Shown here one piece after another: positions 13,101-27,500 of a DNA stretch of 64,000 nt. Every line of letters begins with the position of its first letter. The first letter of the stretch is position 1. The DNA lies in assembly GCA_030789695.1 (NCBI GenBank), contig CM061142.1, forward strand, positions 147,581,266-147,645,265, written 5' to 3'. The notes below the pieces were generated by a model. It had not been told where the DNA came from. It made no database searches and saw only the letters and a list, made by a program, of their open reading frames with translations. Position numbers and translations under genes: made by a program. Source of the stretch: Scilla litardierei (taxonomy: Eukaryota; Streptophyta; Magnoliopsida; Asparagales; Asparagaceae).

Positions 13101-16100
13101 GCATTGGGATGTGCACAGTCTTTGATGCCGTTGCACAGTGTGACTGCTTCAGCATTGCTCAACTCAAAGTTTTTGACAAAGCCCGGAGGCTGGGCTTGGC
13201 TATCAGAAGGTAATCTCTTTTTTGTTTACTGCTCTTTGAATCAAATTTATGTTTCTAGAAGTTAGCGTTACGATCACCTGAACATCAAGGCTTCATTTGG
13301 TTTGAAGGGGGAACCAAATCATGGAATTTCAATTCCATGTTGATTAGTAATTCCTGCACAAAAGAGATCGAGAGATCAACAGAGAGGGAAGGAGGGTAAT
13401 TTTTTCATTCTCGGTCTGTAAACTCAGCACAAATGCATTTTAGGTCTGTGCACAATAGCAAAAATTAGGAGGTCTGTGAACTCAGCAATTAGGTTTGTCC
13501 CAATAGCAATTCCCTTTCAACATGAATAGAAAAAAAGAAAAAAATTAAAATGGTTACCTATGTTTTACCTATTTAGCATAACCAAACTTTAACAAACAGG
13601 GATTTTCCGTCTCAATAAAATACCCTAGAATTAAAATATAAGATATGTGCATCAATCCAGAACTCCCATCATATTTTTGTCAGGAGGACACTTATATTAT
13701 GGACAATGGAGATGAACTTTTGACAAGATCTGTAGACTGGATGCTGTTAAGGGAACTGAACTTTTGACCAAAAAAATATTAAGTTTAAAGAAGACACAAC
13801 ATGGCTGCCAAATTGCATCGCATACTATAATGTGCTGTACTAAACTGGCAGAATCTACCATTTAATACGTACATTGATAAGACAGATGGCTTGCTCTTTC
13901 AAAAGCTAAGCATATGCTTGTTAAATATAACGATTACCTATTATCCTATCAACTCTACAGCAAATATATGAATAGTTATAAAGAAAAAGAACCCAATAAT
14001 TAAGTGAAATCCAGGTGCACAGATTCAGTTTAACATCCATCAAAAAATCTACACATTAACAAAAACTTGCCCTAGCTGGAAGATAATTCTATGAAAATCT
14101 TTAGAGTGTAATGACTCAAAACATCCCCAACGTTTTCGTAAAAATCACTTTAAGTGCCCCTAACATTTTTTTTACATCACTCTACACCCCTAAGCAGTCG
14201 ATTTTCTTTATTAATAATCGAAATGCCCTCTTTTTCTTCATCATCCTCTTCTTCCTTATCCTCCTCCCGTTGGTGTTTCTTCTTCTCATTTTTTTTTATT
14301 TCTTATTCTTCTTTTGTTGCTTTCTTCAACCCCTTCTTTCTTTTTCTCAACCTAGCATCGGCTTATTCCTTGATGCTGGCCTAGGATCCCCGCCCTCTCT
14401 ATCGGACCCCCCCCCCCTCCCCTACTTCCAGGGAGATGTGAATCCCATCCACCTCCACCACCTAGAGCATCATCTTCGATGCCACGAGAGTGGCATGAGT
14501 GATCAAAGAAGACGAAAAAGAAAAAGAAGAAAAAGAGGAGAAGAAAAAGAGAAGCAAAGCGAAGCAGAGAAAATGAATGGAGGATGCGGAGGAGAAGAAA
14601 GAGCAACCGAAGGAGAAGAAAGAATGAGGGGGGAGAAAGAAAAAGCAGGATGAGGAGAAGAAAGAATACGAAGAAGAAAATAAGATGATATTTTGATCAT
14701 TAATTTAAAAATGACAGCTGTGATGTAAAAAACATTAAGATACTAGAGTAATTTTCAGGAAAACATTAGAGAAGTTTTGAGTCATTACCCAATCTCACAT
14801 TTTGAAGTTTATATGTTATGGTTAAAAAAGGAAGGAATCATTGCATGGCAAAAAGTGCCTTCCAGTAAGAAATCATGTTGAAGCATCTAACACATAAAGA
14901 CATATACAGGATCTACAAATCATTAGATGTTTTTATGACAAGTTTGAGCCTTCCAAAATTAACATACATTAAACTTAAAGACAAGCCAAGAAATTTTTCC
15001 TTAGCCTTAATCTACAACCTGAGTTACCTTTGCATGTCAAAAATGATGTCATGAATAAATTAATAGGGTATGCTAAGTGAAAAATATCCCATGTATTGTA
15101 TGTGCATTCCCAATACTGTATATGCATTAATCAAATGTCAAGAACTTAAATTAAAACCCCAACAAATAAGGAAAGAAGAAAATGAAGAGAGCAGAAGCTC
15201 AATTGACATATAAATATTTCTCCCTAAATTTTTTGCTATAAGTGTAAATGAACGACTATTGAAGAGGTTTGACTTGTCTAAATAATTGATTTTCAACCAA
15301 ACGAAACAATAGTATTACGTGATGTACTAGTATAAGATCAATGTGACCATGCCCTCATAAAAATCTACTTTTCGCTATGTAGATTAAATTTTTCCACTAA
15401 AACCAATTGCAATATTAAGAGCCTTGAAATTAACAAATGTGTGGAGAGTGTTTTTTAAAAATTACATAAGGTTGACAGCTCAGAGAAATCCACAAGCCAT
15501 GGAACACGTCTTATCATCGTCTAGATGTTGTGATGCTACCTTATCAAATGCAATGATTATCGGAGACCAGCTTTATCAAATTTAATCATTACACAAGGAT
15601 GAAATTTTTAAACCTATTTTATCAAGAGCCACAACGGATGTGATAACTAATATTTCTAAGTTTGGAGATAACTATAATCTTAGGCAAAGAACATTAATTA
15701 AGCGTGAGTCAGAAAACACACTCTGCTGTCTTTCCTACATTATACACCAAAAATATAGAATACAAACAAGTTGGCTCTATAAGGAACAAATAAGTAATAC
15801 TTCGGTAAAGAAAATGGATAATGCTAGATGAAAATACAAGTAGGTCTGCAACTGTTTAAGTACATCAGATTCAAACTAAGCTCAGTAGATAAAATAAATA
15901 TATAGATATCTAACTATGTTGATGGGAATCAATCATTTTGGGCGAACAAGATAAAATCCAAATCAGAAGTTTAATGAGGATGAAGATACCTTGCAACTCC
16001 TATAAATAACTGTGACATTCCAACAAAAGAAAAGGTCAAGGATACATGAAATTAATGATGACCTTCAACCAGCAAGAAAAATTTTACACACTAGAGAGAT

Positions 16101-18489
16101 TAAAAAGGATACAATTGAAAAAAAGATAAACCCAATATGTGACCAGCTGTGTTGTTCCATGGCAATGTCAAAACCCATATATATGAATCTGCATGTGAGA
16201 AATGTATAACAATTAACAACAAAAAGTTCTCAGAGAAAAATTGCTCACTGCATATTCATCAACCATTAATCTGGACATTACTTACACAAAAGTTTCTGCT
16301 AAAGAAGATATCAAGTGGAAAAAGGCAGCCGTGAACCGTTGAGAATCTTCTGACAAATTTGAGAATGTATAGCGCTTCATGACCTGGAAGACAGTGGCAA
16401 AGTACAGAATAATTCAACATCAAAGGAAGACTATAGATAGCCATACTAGAAACTCAAATGGTACAGAACTATGGATCACTCACAATTCCTGTAAACAATA
16501 TTGAAACAATACCAGACAGGCCAAGCCCTTCAGCTAACATGTACCTGGAAGATGTCGGAAATTGATTAATAGCATGCATTTGGATGACGGTGTAAAAAAG
16601 TTAAAGAGGGTCCACGATATGCTTACGAGAAATAAGGAAAGAGGACAAAGAGGCAAGATTCCAGATTATGAAGACTGCAAACATGAATCAAGGGATATAT
16701 AATTTGCCCTTTTCTTCAGACAAACAACAGTAGCACAGAAAAAAAGAGTAGAGTTGGTGGATAACACTTACTTGTCAATATCCAACCCTGCATACTTAAA
16801 AAGGTGCTCAGTAGTTAAGGTTTTCCAAGACAGTATATGATGAAAATATATGCACAATACTTACAAAATGTAGATAGTTTTCTTATGAAGGACATTCAGA
16901 ATATGCAAGTAATTAATATGTATGACCTTGAAGTATGTAACATATATAAATAATTACAAATAACTATAATCCTAGTTTCCATTTTTCCTATGGATTGGTG
17001 CAATCGAAAGGATTGGCTTGTTTGGCTCAAATTTTTTATAACAAATGCTAAGTATTATTATCCAAAAAGCAGGCCAATCTATTGGATTAATAAATGGAGG
17101 TCTTCACCTTTTGCTAATCCAAATGATCTTTTAGTCACAAAGCCGCTAATTAACTACAAATTGATAACATATGATGGAATTATAATGGCATCCAAACAAA
17201 CCTTGGATTATAAACAAAAGGATTTTTACAGCTTGGAATATAAGGGTAATCCAATGCATACTTCTACAAGATAAGCCCCGTTGGATTTTCATTCCAACAT
17301 CCACACAAGCCTTTAAGGGTAATAGGAAAATTATTTCAAATAATTAGACTAGTCGTAAATTAACACTTGAAGGCATGGCTCCATGACATATATCTATAAA
17401 ATAGGCATGGTATTGCGAGACAATTTTTTACACTTCTACTTTCTAATTTTATTAAAAGTCGGTAGCTTTAATTTAATTTACAAAATTCAACCAAACTAGA
17501 GAAAACATTTGGCTTTCTATTTTCTTCAAAAACATTCTACTTGGACCAAGTTTTGGCAAACACAAGGCTAGGCCCACCGTCCCCCATCTGGAGTCCATAT
17601 TTTGGAGTCTTGAACCGTTATGATAGAAACAAAATTCTAATAAGAAGATGGAACATAAAATTTGGAAGATGAATTTTCTTCAATTATTTTCATCACCCAC
17701 CAAACTAAAATAAATGAAGCTCACAATAATCTCTCACAAAAATACCTTATACACTTACAAATTCTCACAAAATCCCATTAAAACTCCTTGAAACCACATT
17801 GGTAGAATTAAATCCTAGACCCCTTATTTATACTAATCCATAAACTCATAAACTGAGTTGAACTACAACATACAATTGCCTTTCAAATTGGAATCTAAAT
17901 AATATATGACTTTGCACAAAAAAGATATATATATATCCCAAAAATGTACCCGAGGTCGACCTCAGGCAGCAATACCTGAGCACACCCCCGCTGTTCGGGG
18001 TTTGTAAGTTTTTTTTTTGAAATGTTTTTTTGCAGTAGGTATATATATATACTTGTTATGTAGCTTCCCACAAAATTTCAGGTCAATCTGACACTGTTTG
18101 GGCCTCCGTTTATCGATTTCAAAAACGTTGCGCAAAACTGTCCAGGTCGACCTCAGGCAGCAATACCTGAGCACACCCCCGCTGTTCGGGATTTGTAAGT
18201 ATTTTTTTGAAATGTTTTTTTGCAGTAGGTATATATACTTGTTATGTAGCTCCCCACAAAATTTCAAGTCAATCCGACACCGTTTGGGCCTCAGTCCATC
18301 GATTTCAAAAACGTTTTTTAAATCGATACACGGAGGCCCAAACGGTGTAGGATTTACCTGAAATTTTGTGGGGAGCTACATAACAAGTATATCTACCTAC
18401 TGAAAAAAAATTCAAAAATATACTTACAAACCCCGAACAGCGGGGGTGTGCTCAGGTATTGCTGCCTGAGGTCGACCTCGGGCACATTT

Positions 18490-18541
<52 letters not shown>

Positions 18542-21500
18542 CATAAACAAGGATACTTGGGGGCGCCTAACATCTCGGCTACGATTGGGGGCGCCGGCCC
18601 TAGGAGAGATACTTGGGGGTCTCCGGCGCCTGAGTTCCGATGTGTGGGTCGAACCAGCGAGATCTGCCTTCGAGATCCGTGCGTGGGTGCCAGATCCAGA
18701 TCGCCATCAGCCGTCTGTCGGATTCATTGAACGCCGTCCTTTCCGGCGTTCCAGTGATCCGACGTTTTGAAGCGGCATTCAACGTCGAGATCCACTCCGA
18801 GTTCCAATGGTCCGACGTTCCTGTGATCCGCCTGATCCGGCGATCTGACCGACGATTTCGAGCTCCTGATCCGGTACCTTTGAGTGCCTGATCCAACGGG
18901 CGCCTTCGGCCTTTGACTGATGCTGCCTTGTTCCTGTCCGACGACTGTGCTGTCGGATCCTGCGAATCAAGGGTTATTCTAGCCCTCGAGTTCCTGATCC
19001 GGCGACCGGGCCCGGATCCGGCGAGCTGCTGTCGGACCCGACTGGCCTGTCAGTGTTCGCGTCTGGGTGACAGATCTTTCTGATCAGTATCGCATCTGCT
19101 CCGACGGCGAGGGCTTCTCCTCTGGCGATGAGGTCGAGGCCATCTACTGCAGATCCAGATCCGGCCTGCTCTCAAGGTACCACGTGTAGATCATGGGCAG
19201 CAGATCCAATCCCGCCTGTATTAACGCGGGAAACCCTTATCATCGATGTTCTCCTTACTATCTTCAAAGGATATCAACATCTGCTGTAGCAAAGTCAACA
19301 CCCAATTACGTTGAAGAATACCCTCCACTACAATGGAATTCTACTAACATTCGGAAGGAGAAAGCTGCTGGCCAATCACCTACTCCTTTGAGGGTGGCGA
19401 AGACTGGTCGTAAAACCTGGAGTTCGTTGTTTTCTATAGGGCGGTCTGTTGAAAAGGTTAGCAAATGCTCTTACTATCCTCCTCGGGAGGTTCCTTCAGG
19501 CAAGACCGTCCCCTGGATCCCGCAGGAAGCAATCTCTATAAATGTTGCAAAATGGGGACGAACACTAGCCGGTTATGTTGTGGGTGACAACCCTTTCTAT
19601 TCTTATCTTCGTGCATGTGTCCATCGTTTGTGGCGGCCAAAGGGTACTCTGCAGGTCCACTCTAAGGAAATGGTTTTTTCTTCTTCGTGTTTGAGTTGGA
19701 GGAAGATTGCAGCAGGGTACTCCAAAGAGGGCCTTGGATGTTTGATAAAAGGGTGATAGTGCTGCGACGCTGGACTCCAGACCTCACAATGGACAGAGAT
19801 CTTCTGTCATCAATTCAAGTATGGGTAAGATTTCCTGACCTGCCCCTTAAATTTTGGTCTACAGAATGCATAAGAATAATTGCTAGCTTCATGGGGAAGC
19901 CTCTATTTCTGGATAAGGCTACAGCTTTAAGTGAAAGGTAAACCTATGCACGATGCTTTGTTGAAATTGATGCAAAGACCAAATTGCAAAAAACAATAGA
20001 GATTGCTGTGGAGGATGAGGAGAATGTGATCATTAAAATCGAATATGAAAACTTGCCTCCAAGTTGTCCAACGTGTGAGTGCTTTGGGCATTCATCCTCT
20101 CAATGTCCGTTTAAGAAGGTTTAGGTGGAAAAAGGCAAATCTAAACTGTTTGCGGATGGGAGTGTGTTAATTAATGAAGGGAATGATACGAGCAGATGTT
20201 TTTCAGCTACTGTGGCCCGGACAATAGAGACTGGAGGCCCGTCTGGTATAGAGACTGGAGGCCAATCAAATAGAAATGTAGATGTTACTTATGGTGAGGC
20301 AGCGGATATACATGTAATTCCAAAATCTACGAGACCTGGAGGCCCTTCTGGTAGTGATCGCGTTGATGACCCTGACAATGTTGGTGATGGAAATGCTGAT
20401 GAAGATGAATATGAGGAAGAATGGGTGGAAGAATTTGATGGAGATGCTACACCGACAAACCAAGAGTGGGAGGATGAAATGTGTCCGCTTAGCTCCTATC
20501 TTAAAGACACTTAAAAAGATTTGTTTGGATCCACCTCGACGGAAAAGCTCAAGGAATACTCGGAATCCTAACGATAGTTAGGATTCCTTGCTCTCTTTTA
20601 GAGTTGAAGGATTATTTATGTTTTAGCTTCATTGAGTTATATGTTTAGTTCTATTTGTAGACCAATATTGTAATTTGTTGAGTATATGAATAAAGTTGCT
20701 GACCCTTATATATATATAAGGAAACCTAACTAAAGTAGGGTTCAAATTATATTTTGAGTCAAATCCTAACAATCTCCCTCTTGACTCAAAATTGAGCATC
20801 TTCCTTCCTGGATAATTAATGTCTCTAACGCAAATCATCCGTGTAACGGCCTTCAACGAACCATTAACAACTTCACCTTTAGCAGAAATCTACTTCGTCT
20901 TAGACTAAAAATTCCATAATCTAATTTGACTCGAGCCTTCACCGGCAACTTGGAAGCCATCACTCGCACCTTCCTTTGTAGTTACCAACCCCTCAGAATG
21001 CATTACCATCATCTTCCTTTGTAGTTAACTAGCACCTTAAAATGTAACTTCCTTGCTTTGTGATCCATCAACTCGATCAAATCATAATAACTTAGTATCG
21101 ATCAGGAAAAACTAAAGAATCTTATTAAATCATCAGTAACCTTTAGTAGGTCTAATTTCTTAACAATTTCTTCTTTTTCCATTTCTTCTTTTTCTTGGTA
21201 CCTCTCTCTATTATTCGACACCATCACAGTCACCATCTTGAAAGTTCAAATGCAAATTCATTACCTCATTCGATACCAATATGCTATTATATAAGTAAAA
21301 CTTATATAAGAAAAGAAAACATCAATTTTAAATTATGAATTTTCTCCAATTTTATTCATTACCCATCAAACTATAATACATAAAGCTCATTATATTCTTG
21401 CAAAACCCCGATAAACCTTCTTTAAAATACATTGATACAATTAGTTCCAACAGCACTTATTTATACTAGTTCATAAACTCCTAAACCAACTCCTAAACCA

Positions 21501-24500
21501 AATTGAACCATTATACACAATTATCGTTCAAATTAGAATCATAAATAATATAGGACTCGCACAAAAAGATAAAAATAAAAAATAAAACCTAACTTACTTA
21601 GGATTCAAATTAGATTTTGAGTCAAATCCTATCATGAAAAAATTGAGGATCCAGATTTGATAATATGGATATACCTCCAGCAAAATGTCTCAGCTTGGAA
21701 ATTGCTCCTCTTTGCACCATGTCCTTTTTCTTACTATTTTATTTCCTACTGAGTGTAGCAAGGCTCTTTCTCTTTGGCGAGATTGTTTGATAACCTTTGA
21801 CGCAGGTTTGGCTCCCCTTAAAAAATAAATAGTCTATTATGCAATTGAGAGAGTTCCCCACGACCAAAAGCTGTCTACTACAAAAGGGTTGATAAAGGGT
21901 GGCTAAGATTTGGCCACCTCAGCCTAGAAGGGATGGCTGGCCGGAATGGGTTTTGAGGTGTCTACTGGGACGTGGGTGTAGCGATTGGTGTATTGTTGGG
22001 TGCACTTAATTAAAGGGGTTGATTGATTGATTGAGGATGGGCGAGAGCTTCCCACGTAATTATAGAGGTGGCAAAATGCACTAGGTCCTATTCAACCCGA
22101 CACGACCCAAACTTAGCCTCTTGTGCCGTATATGGGTAAGGGCCAATCCGGGTCGGGTAGAATCCCAGTCAACTCGACCGACCCGGATAAAATACAAGTC
22201 AACTCGACCGACCCGAATAAAATCTGGGCCGGGTATGAGTATGACCCATCAACCTGGATGACCAGAATTTTATCCATTTATATGTTATAATATATAATTA
22301 ATATTATCGATACATATAATGGTCACGCCATTGGGAATGTTGGTTACCGATTCTGTGGGCTTGAGGATAGGTCGCTGGTTCGAGTCTCGTTAAATGCATT
22401 GCTTTTAGAGTTTTCTGTTTCAAATTTTAAATAATAGGATGTATTGAATCAATATAAATTTGTTGAAAATCAATAGTTAGCAAATAGCTTTGTAGCTTAG
22501 TGGTAATGTCCTATGTGCTGCTACCCAAGGTCGCGGGATCGAGTCTCCTCTCCGCCGTAGTTTGCTTTACATTGAGGACATCCTTTTTACTTTCAGTCCC
22601 AACACGGCCACCTGAACCCGACCTGAACCCGACCTGCAAAACGAATAGGGTCGGGTTCGGGTGAACACGGGTTACAGCGGGTCGGGTACGAGTTTCCGGA
22701 CCGTGACACGGATCTAATCAGGGTCGGGTTTGAGTATACCCGTATCCGAGTCGGGTCAGATATGACCCGACCTGGACCCGACCCGACCCGTTTGCCACCC
22801 CTACGTAATTACATGTTTGTTATTGACCTTTCAAAATCTCAAAGGGTGTGCCCCTGAACTGGCCAAACCTATTGACCTGACTCTCCTGCTGACCTGACTC
22901 TCCTGCTGACTTGGCTAACTAGCTGACCTTGCCTAGCCAGCCTGACCTTGCCCAACCAGCCTGACCTGACCTCTCTGCCTAACCTGCCTGATTGACATCC
23001 CAGCAGTGACCTACCTTACCTGGCCTATCAGCCTGACCTGCAAGACGAACCTTTCCCAGCCGGCCTGACTTGACCTCCCAGCCTGACCTATCTGACCTTA
23101 TCAGCAAGCATGGCCTGACATGGCGAACCTGATCTATCTGAGATCACGTGGCTACCCTAATCTGCCTGGCCTGACCAGCCTGGCCTGACCCTACCAGACC
23201 AGCCTGACCACATGTAACCCATAGATAATACCCACACACCCACCCATCATTCTATCTTTTGTCTCTTTGTGTGGACACCGCGTCCTTTGTGCTAATTTTT
23301 GTGTTTCAGTGACTGTGCGTTGGTTATTTCTAGTAAATAAATAAATTAGAATTATATAGGTAAAATTGTGAATCAAATGAAACATATGTTATCTGAAAAA
23401 TGCATATGTACACTCGTATATGAATTCTAGACAGCATTAGTTGAACTCAAATAGCTAAAATAATATTTCTCAATTATGTGTTACAGGTAACATGATATGG
23501 ACCTAATTTGAATTTTAGATAGATTCCCTTTTTATTTTATTTTTATTTTAGATTTCAGATAAAGTTTGAGTTTGAGTCCATTGAATATTCTATTTATTTT
23601 AAGTCTTTAGTTATTTTATTTTCGGGCCTTTTATTTATTCTAAGTCTTTTAATTATTTTAGAAATTGTTATTATATATTGAATGTAAATTTTGAAATCCA
23701 AGTTGTAAACCTATATAAAGCTACAAACTTATTTATTTTTTAGATTGATCAATGAATAATAGAAGTTTTAGCGTAAACTTTTAGTTTCTCTATAAAAATC
23801 AAATCTTTCGCATTGGTGTGTGAGAGTGAACTTAGTTGCATATGCGAAAGGTCCGAAAAATCTCTATATGTGAGGCATACGAGTTGGTGATCGTTAGATT
23901 TTTGAGGTGCGAGATCCAACAAGTTATCAACTTCCAAACTTTCATTATTTCTCAAATCCCCACCACATCCCTTCTTGCTTCTGTTTTGCATTAAATTTTG
24001 TATTAGATCTAGATTCTATATCAAGTTTTAAAAACCTTACCTTTTTCATTCTTGTTATCTTTTTCCTCATAAAAATCGTTTTTTCTTTTAGTAAGGTTTT
24101 AGATCGAATATTTAAAAAACATATTTTTCTTTTCTTCTTTTTCACTTCTTTTTCTTTATCATCGTCTTTAAATCTTTAGGATTTTAGATTTAAAACCCCT
24201 AACTTTTCTTCATCTTTTCCCCCTCATCATAAAAACCACATTTTTTTCTTTTTCATTTTTTCAATTAGATTTGGATTTTTTACAAAGTGAGATTAAAAAT
24301 ATTCAAAAAAGAGGGATTAAAAAGAGAGGTCAAAAAAGAGAGACAATTAAAGAAAATGAGAGATAAAAACAAAAAAGAGAGATAAAACGAAAAAAATAAA
24401 AGTAAAATTCAAGAAAAAACAAGTAGAAAAAATTATTTTAAAACAAGAGAAGCAAAAAAACTTTTTACCATCCATACCATCACAAACCCTAGCTCTGTTG

Positions 24501-27500
24501 CCACCCACATCCATCGCCGCCTTCGTCATATCAGGCTTGTTAATCTTTCATGTGATACAATCTAAAGGACTGATTGAAAATTTTATGCACCTGAAAGTAC
24601 TACTGATATTGATGAAGGTTTATAAGAATCCGATGCTTAAGCTAATATTATTATGTATCTACATATAACACTTGAAAATGAGAGATTGTCGAAGGACCAG
24701 TAGTTTTCATACATACATCAAAGTACATGATAAGTCTTACAAATTAATAATTGATGAATGTGATTGTATTAATATTATCGCCAAATCAGCCTTAGAAAAA
24801 AGGGTCTAATAATAGTTGAGCCTCACCCACGGCTATATAATATCAGTTGGATTGATTAGACTGCTTAATTCCATTACCCAACGATGTTTACTAACTATCC
24901 ATTTTACGACCTACTATGATCTCATTTGGTATGATGTTATACACAAAGATGTAGCACATGTTTTGCTAGAAAGACATTAGTTGTACGACCTATTTATGAT
25001 GAGTTTTCAGTGATCAACTACACATGCATTCATATTTAAACAGAAAAAAAGTGAGTTGAAACCTTTCCAACCTAAGATTCGAATTGCTCAAGAGACTGGG
25101 TTGACCTCTGGTAGATCCTAGGGCTTGTTTGTGGAAAAATACGATTTTTAGTGGAGAAAACAAGAGAAAAGAGGAATTGTTATAATATTTTCAGATCTGG
25201 AAATAACAAAGATAAGCCCCAATTCGAGATGGGGAGATCTCCTAACTTTCTATTCGAGAAAAAAGACTAATTCTACAAAGTCGACACCTTGACCTAGGGT
25301 TTACAATCTCCAAAATAAGCATTAGAGAACCATTAGGGCCGGCTAATCCCTATTAACACAATAAACTGCAGTTTTGCATAAAGCCCCCATAATCTTCAAA
25401 ATTGCATAAAACACCCCCCAAGTCAGAATTTACGAGTTTGCCCCTGAAGTTGCTCCTACATGTCTCCTCCGATATGTGATAATCGTATCATTACTCCCAC
25501 AAAAATTGCCACCTTGTCCTCAAGATGGAAGTCTGAAAATTGATGGCTGGTCACCTCCTGGGACTCATATGTAGCATCATAATCCAGCAAACCCCTCCAC
25601 CTGATAGTACCTCATGGTCTCCTACTACGCTCTGACGAACAACTTGGACCTCCTGTGGCTCCAGCAATACCTCCATGTCCTCAGTCAGAGTGGGTGGAAG
25701 AGCAGGTGACAAAGTGTGGTCTCCAATCGCCCGTCGTAGCTGGTGGATGGTGGACGTAGTAGGTAGTTGTAGACGATATGCCACCTTCCCAATTTTAGCC
25801 AACACCTCAAAAGGACCATAATAGCGTGCCGCCAGCTTTTCATTATTCCTTTGTGCCACTGTCTTCTATCTATACGATCGCAGCTTCAGATACACCTTGT
25901 CGTCCACCTCAAAATACACATCTCTCATGTGCAGGTCTTGCCCTTGTCTTCATAATCTGATGTGCTCTCAACAAGTGTCACTTCAACTCCTCCAATATCA
26001 TGTCTCTCTCCTCCAAGTGTTCCTCCACCTGAGACACAGGGGTCGTCCCTCGGCTGTAGTGTATCAGCGGAGGAGGGTCTCGCCCGTAAAGAATGCGAAA
26101 AGGGGTGCTCTGCGCCGCCGAGTGGTAAGAGGTATTGTACAAATATTCTGCCCACGCCAACCACTTAGCCCACGGCTTCAGTGACTCTGATGCAAAACAT
26201 CACAAATATGTCTATACGCTCATGTTCACCACATCCGTCTGGCCATCTGTCTACGAGTGGTAGGCTGTGCTCCCCTTCAAAGTGGTTCCCTACACCTTGA
26301 ATAGTTCCCTCCAAAAACTACTCAAGAAGACTGTCGTCAATCTGATACAATAGAGGCAGGAAACCCATGCAGACACACCACCTCCTTCATGAAAGCCCTA
26401 GCTACTGTTACTGTGGTGTATGGATGCCGTAGGAAAATGAAATGGGCGTACTTGTTGAGGCGGTCCACCACGAAAAATATGACAGTGAAGCCCTCTGACC
26501 TCGGCAGCCTCTCAATAAAGTCCATGATAATGTCCTCCCAGACCCTCTGGTAATGCTAGTGGCTGGAATAGTCCTGTGGGAGCCATCGCCAAATATTTGT
26601 GACACTTGCAGACGTCACACTCCGCTACTAAACGCGGGATATCCCTCTTCATCCCTTGCCAGTACAGCTCTCTGGCCATCCTCCTGTAGGTCTGATGATC
26701 CCCAAAATGACCCCCACCGAGCTGACATGGAACTTCCGAAAATCGTCTGTATATGGAAAGACCCCCCGTAGTAGCAACAACCGCCCCGTGTATAGCATCC
26801 TCTGCTCACTCAGTGTATACCCTGGATACTCTGTAGATCCCTGCTGCAGCGCCTCCCGTTCAATGTCAGCCATTCATCAGCCTCTATCTCCCGTGCCAGA
26901 GGCTCCCAGTCTAGCAGTACCGGCACAGAAATCGTTGCCACCACTGCTACCTCTTCTCTGCGAGACAAAGCATCCGATGCCTTGTTCTCCAAGCATGGCA
27001 TGTACTGAATCTCGAACTGGTAGTGGACCAACTTGGAGAGCCACTTCTGATACTCCTCTGTAACTATGTGCTACTCCAACAGTTACTTCAAACTTAGCTG
27101 ATCAGTCCGTACTACAAACTTCCTCCCCAGCAGATAAAGCCGCCACTTCTGTATGAACAGTACTATCGTCATCAGCTCCCTCTCATAAACTGACTTCATA
27201 AACTGACTTCAGCCGTGATCGAGCTGACAGCACCTGGCTGAAGTAGGCCACCGGTCGCTGATCCTGCATAAGAACCGCCCCAACCCATATCTTGACGTGT
27301 CTGTCTCCACCACAAATGACCTGCTGAAATCAGGCAAAACTAGTACGGGCACTGTCGACATCACCTGCTTCAAGGCCTCGAACACCCTCGTCGCCTCCTC
27401 TCCCCAGTGAAATTTGTCCTTCAACTACTCCATCAATGACCAAGCAATCGTGTTGTACCCCTGGACAAACTTCCGATAGTATCCCGCCAGGCCTAAGAAC

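Larger units (their letters stand above)
17621..21634 (-). mobile_element. Small LTR element, left LTR split by later insertions
   Basis: The right LTR is 21282-21634. The left LTR is in two parts, about 17621-17925 and 20711-20771, ending in the same GAGTCAAATCCTAACA/ATCA sequence. A TGGTATC-type primer site at about 21271-21279 sets the minus orientation, and a purine-rich GAGGGAGATTG abuts the left LTR. The interior (20772-21281) is only about 510 bp and non-coding, as in TRIM elements. Matching flanking duplications were not found. The interruption holds a fold-back element and a LINE remnant. Confidence 0.65.

Noticed and set aside
14111..14653. Long plus-strand frame of Phe/Leu-rich then Lys/Glu/Arg-rich residues
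   Set aside because: It is translation of a CT-rich then GA-rich simple-sequence block inside a TIR element, with no domain.
18600..18970. Overlapping frames on both strands in GC-rich sequence before the LINE ORF1
   Set aside because: No conserved motif; likely the 5' non-coding part of the LINE remnant, with frames kept open by GC content.
22490..22560. Possible tRNA gene
   Set aside because: A and B box-like motifs exist but no complete acceptor stem or anticodon arm could be paired; treated as SINE-like.
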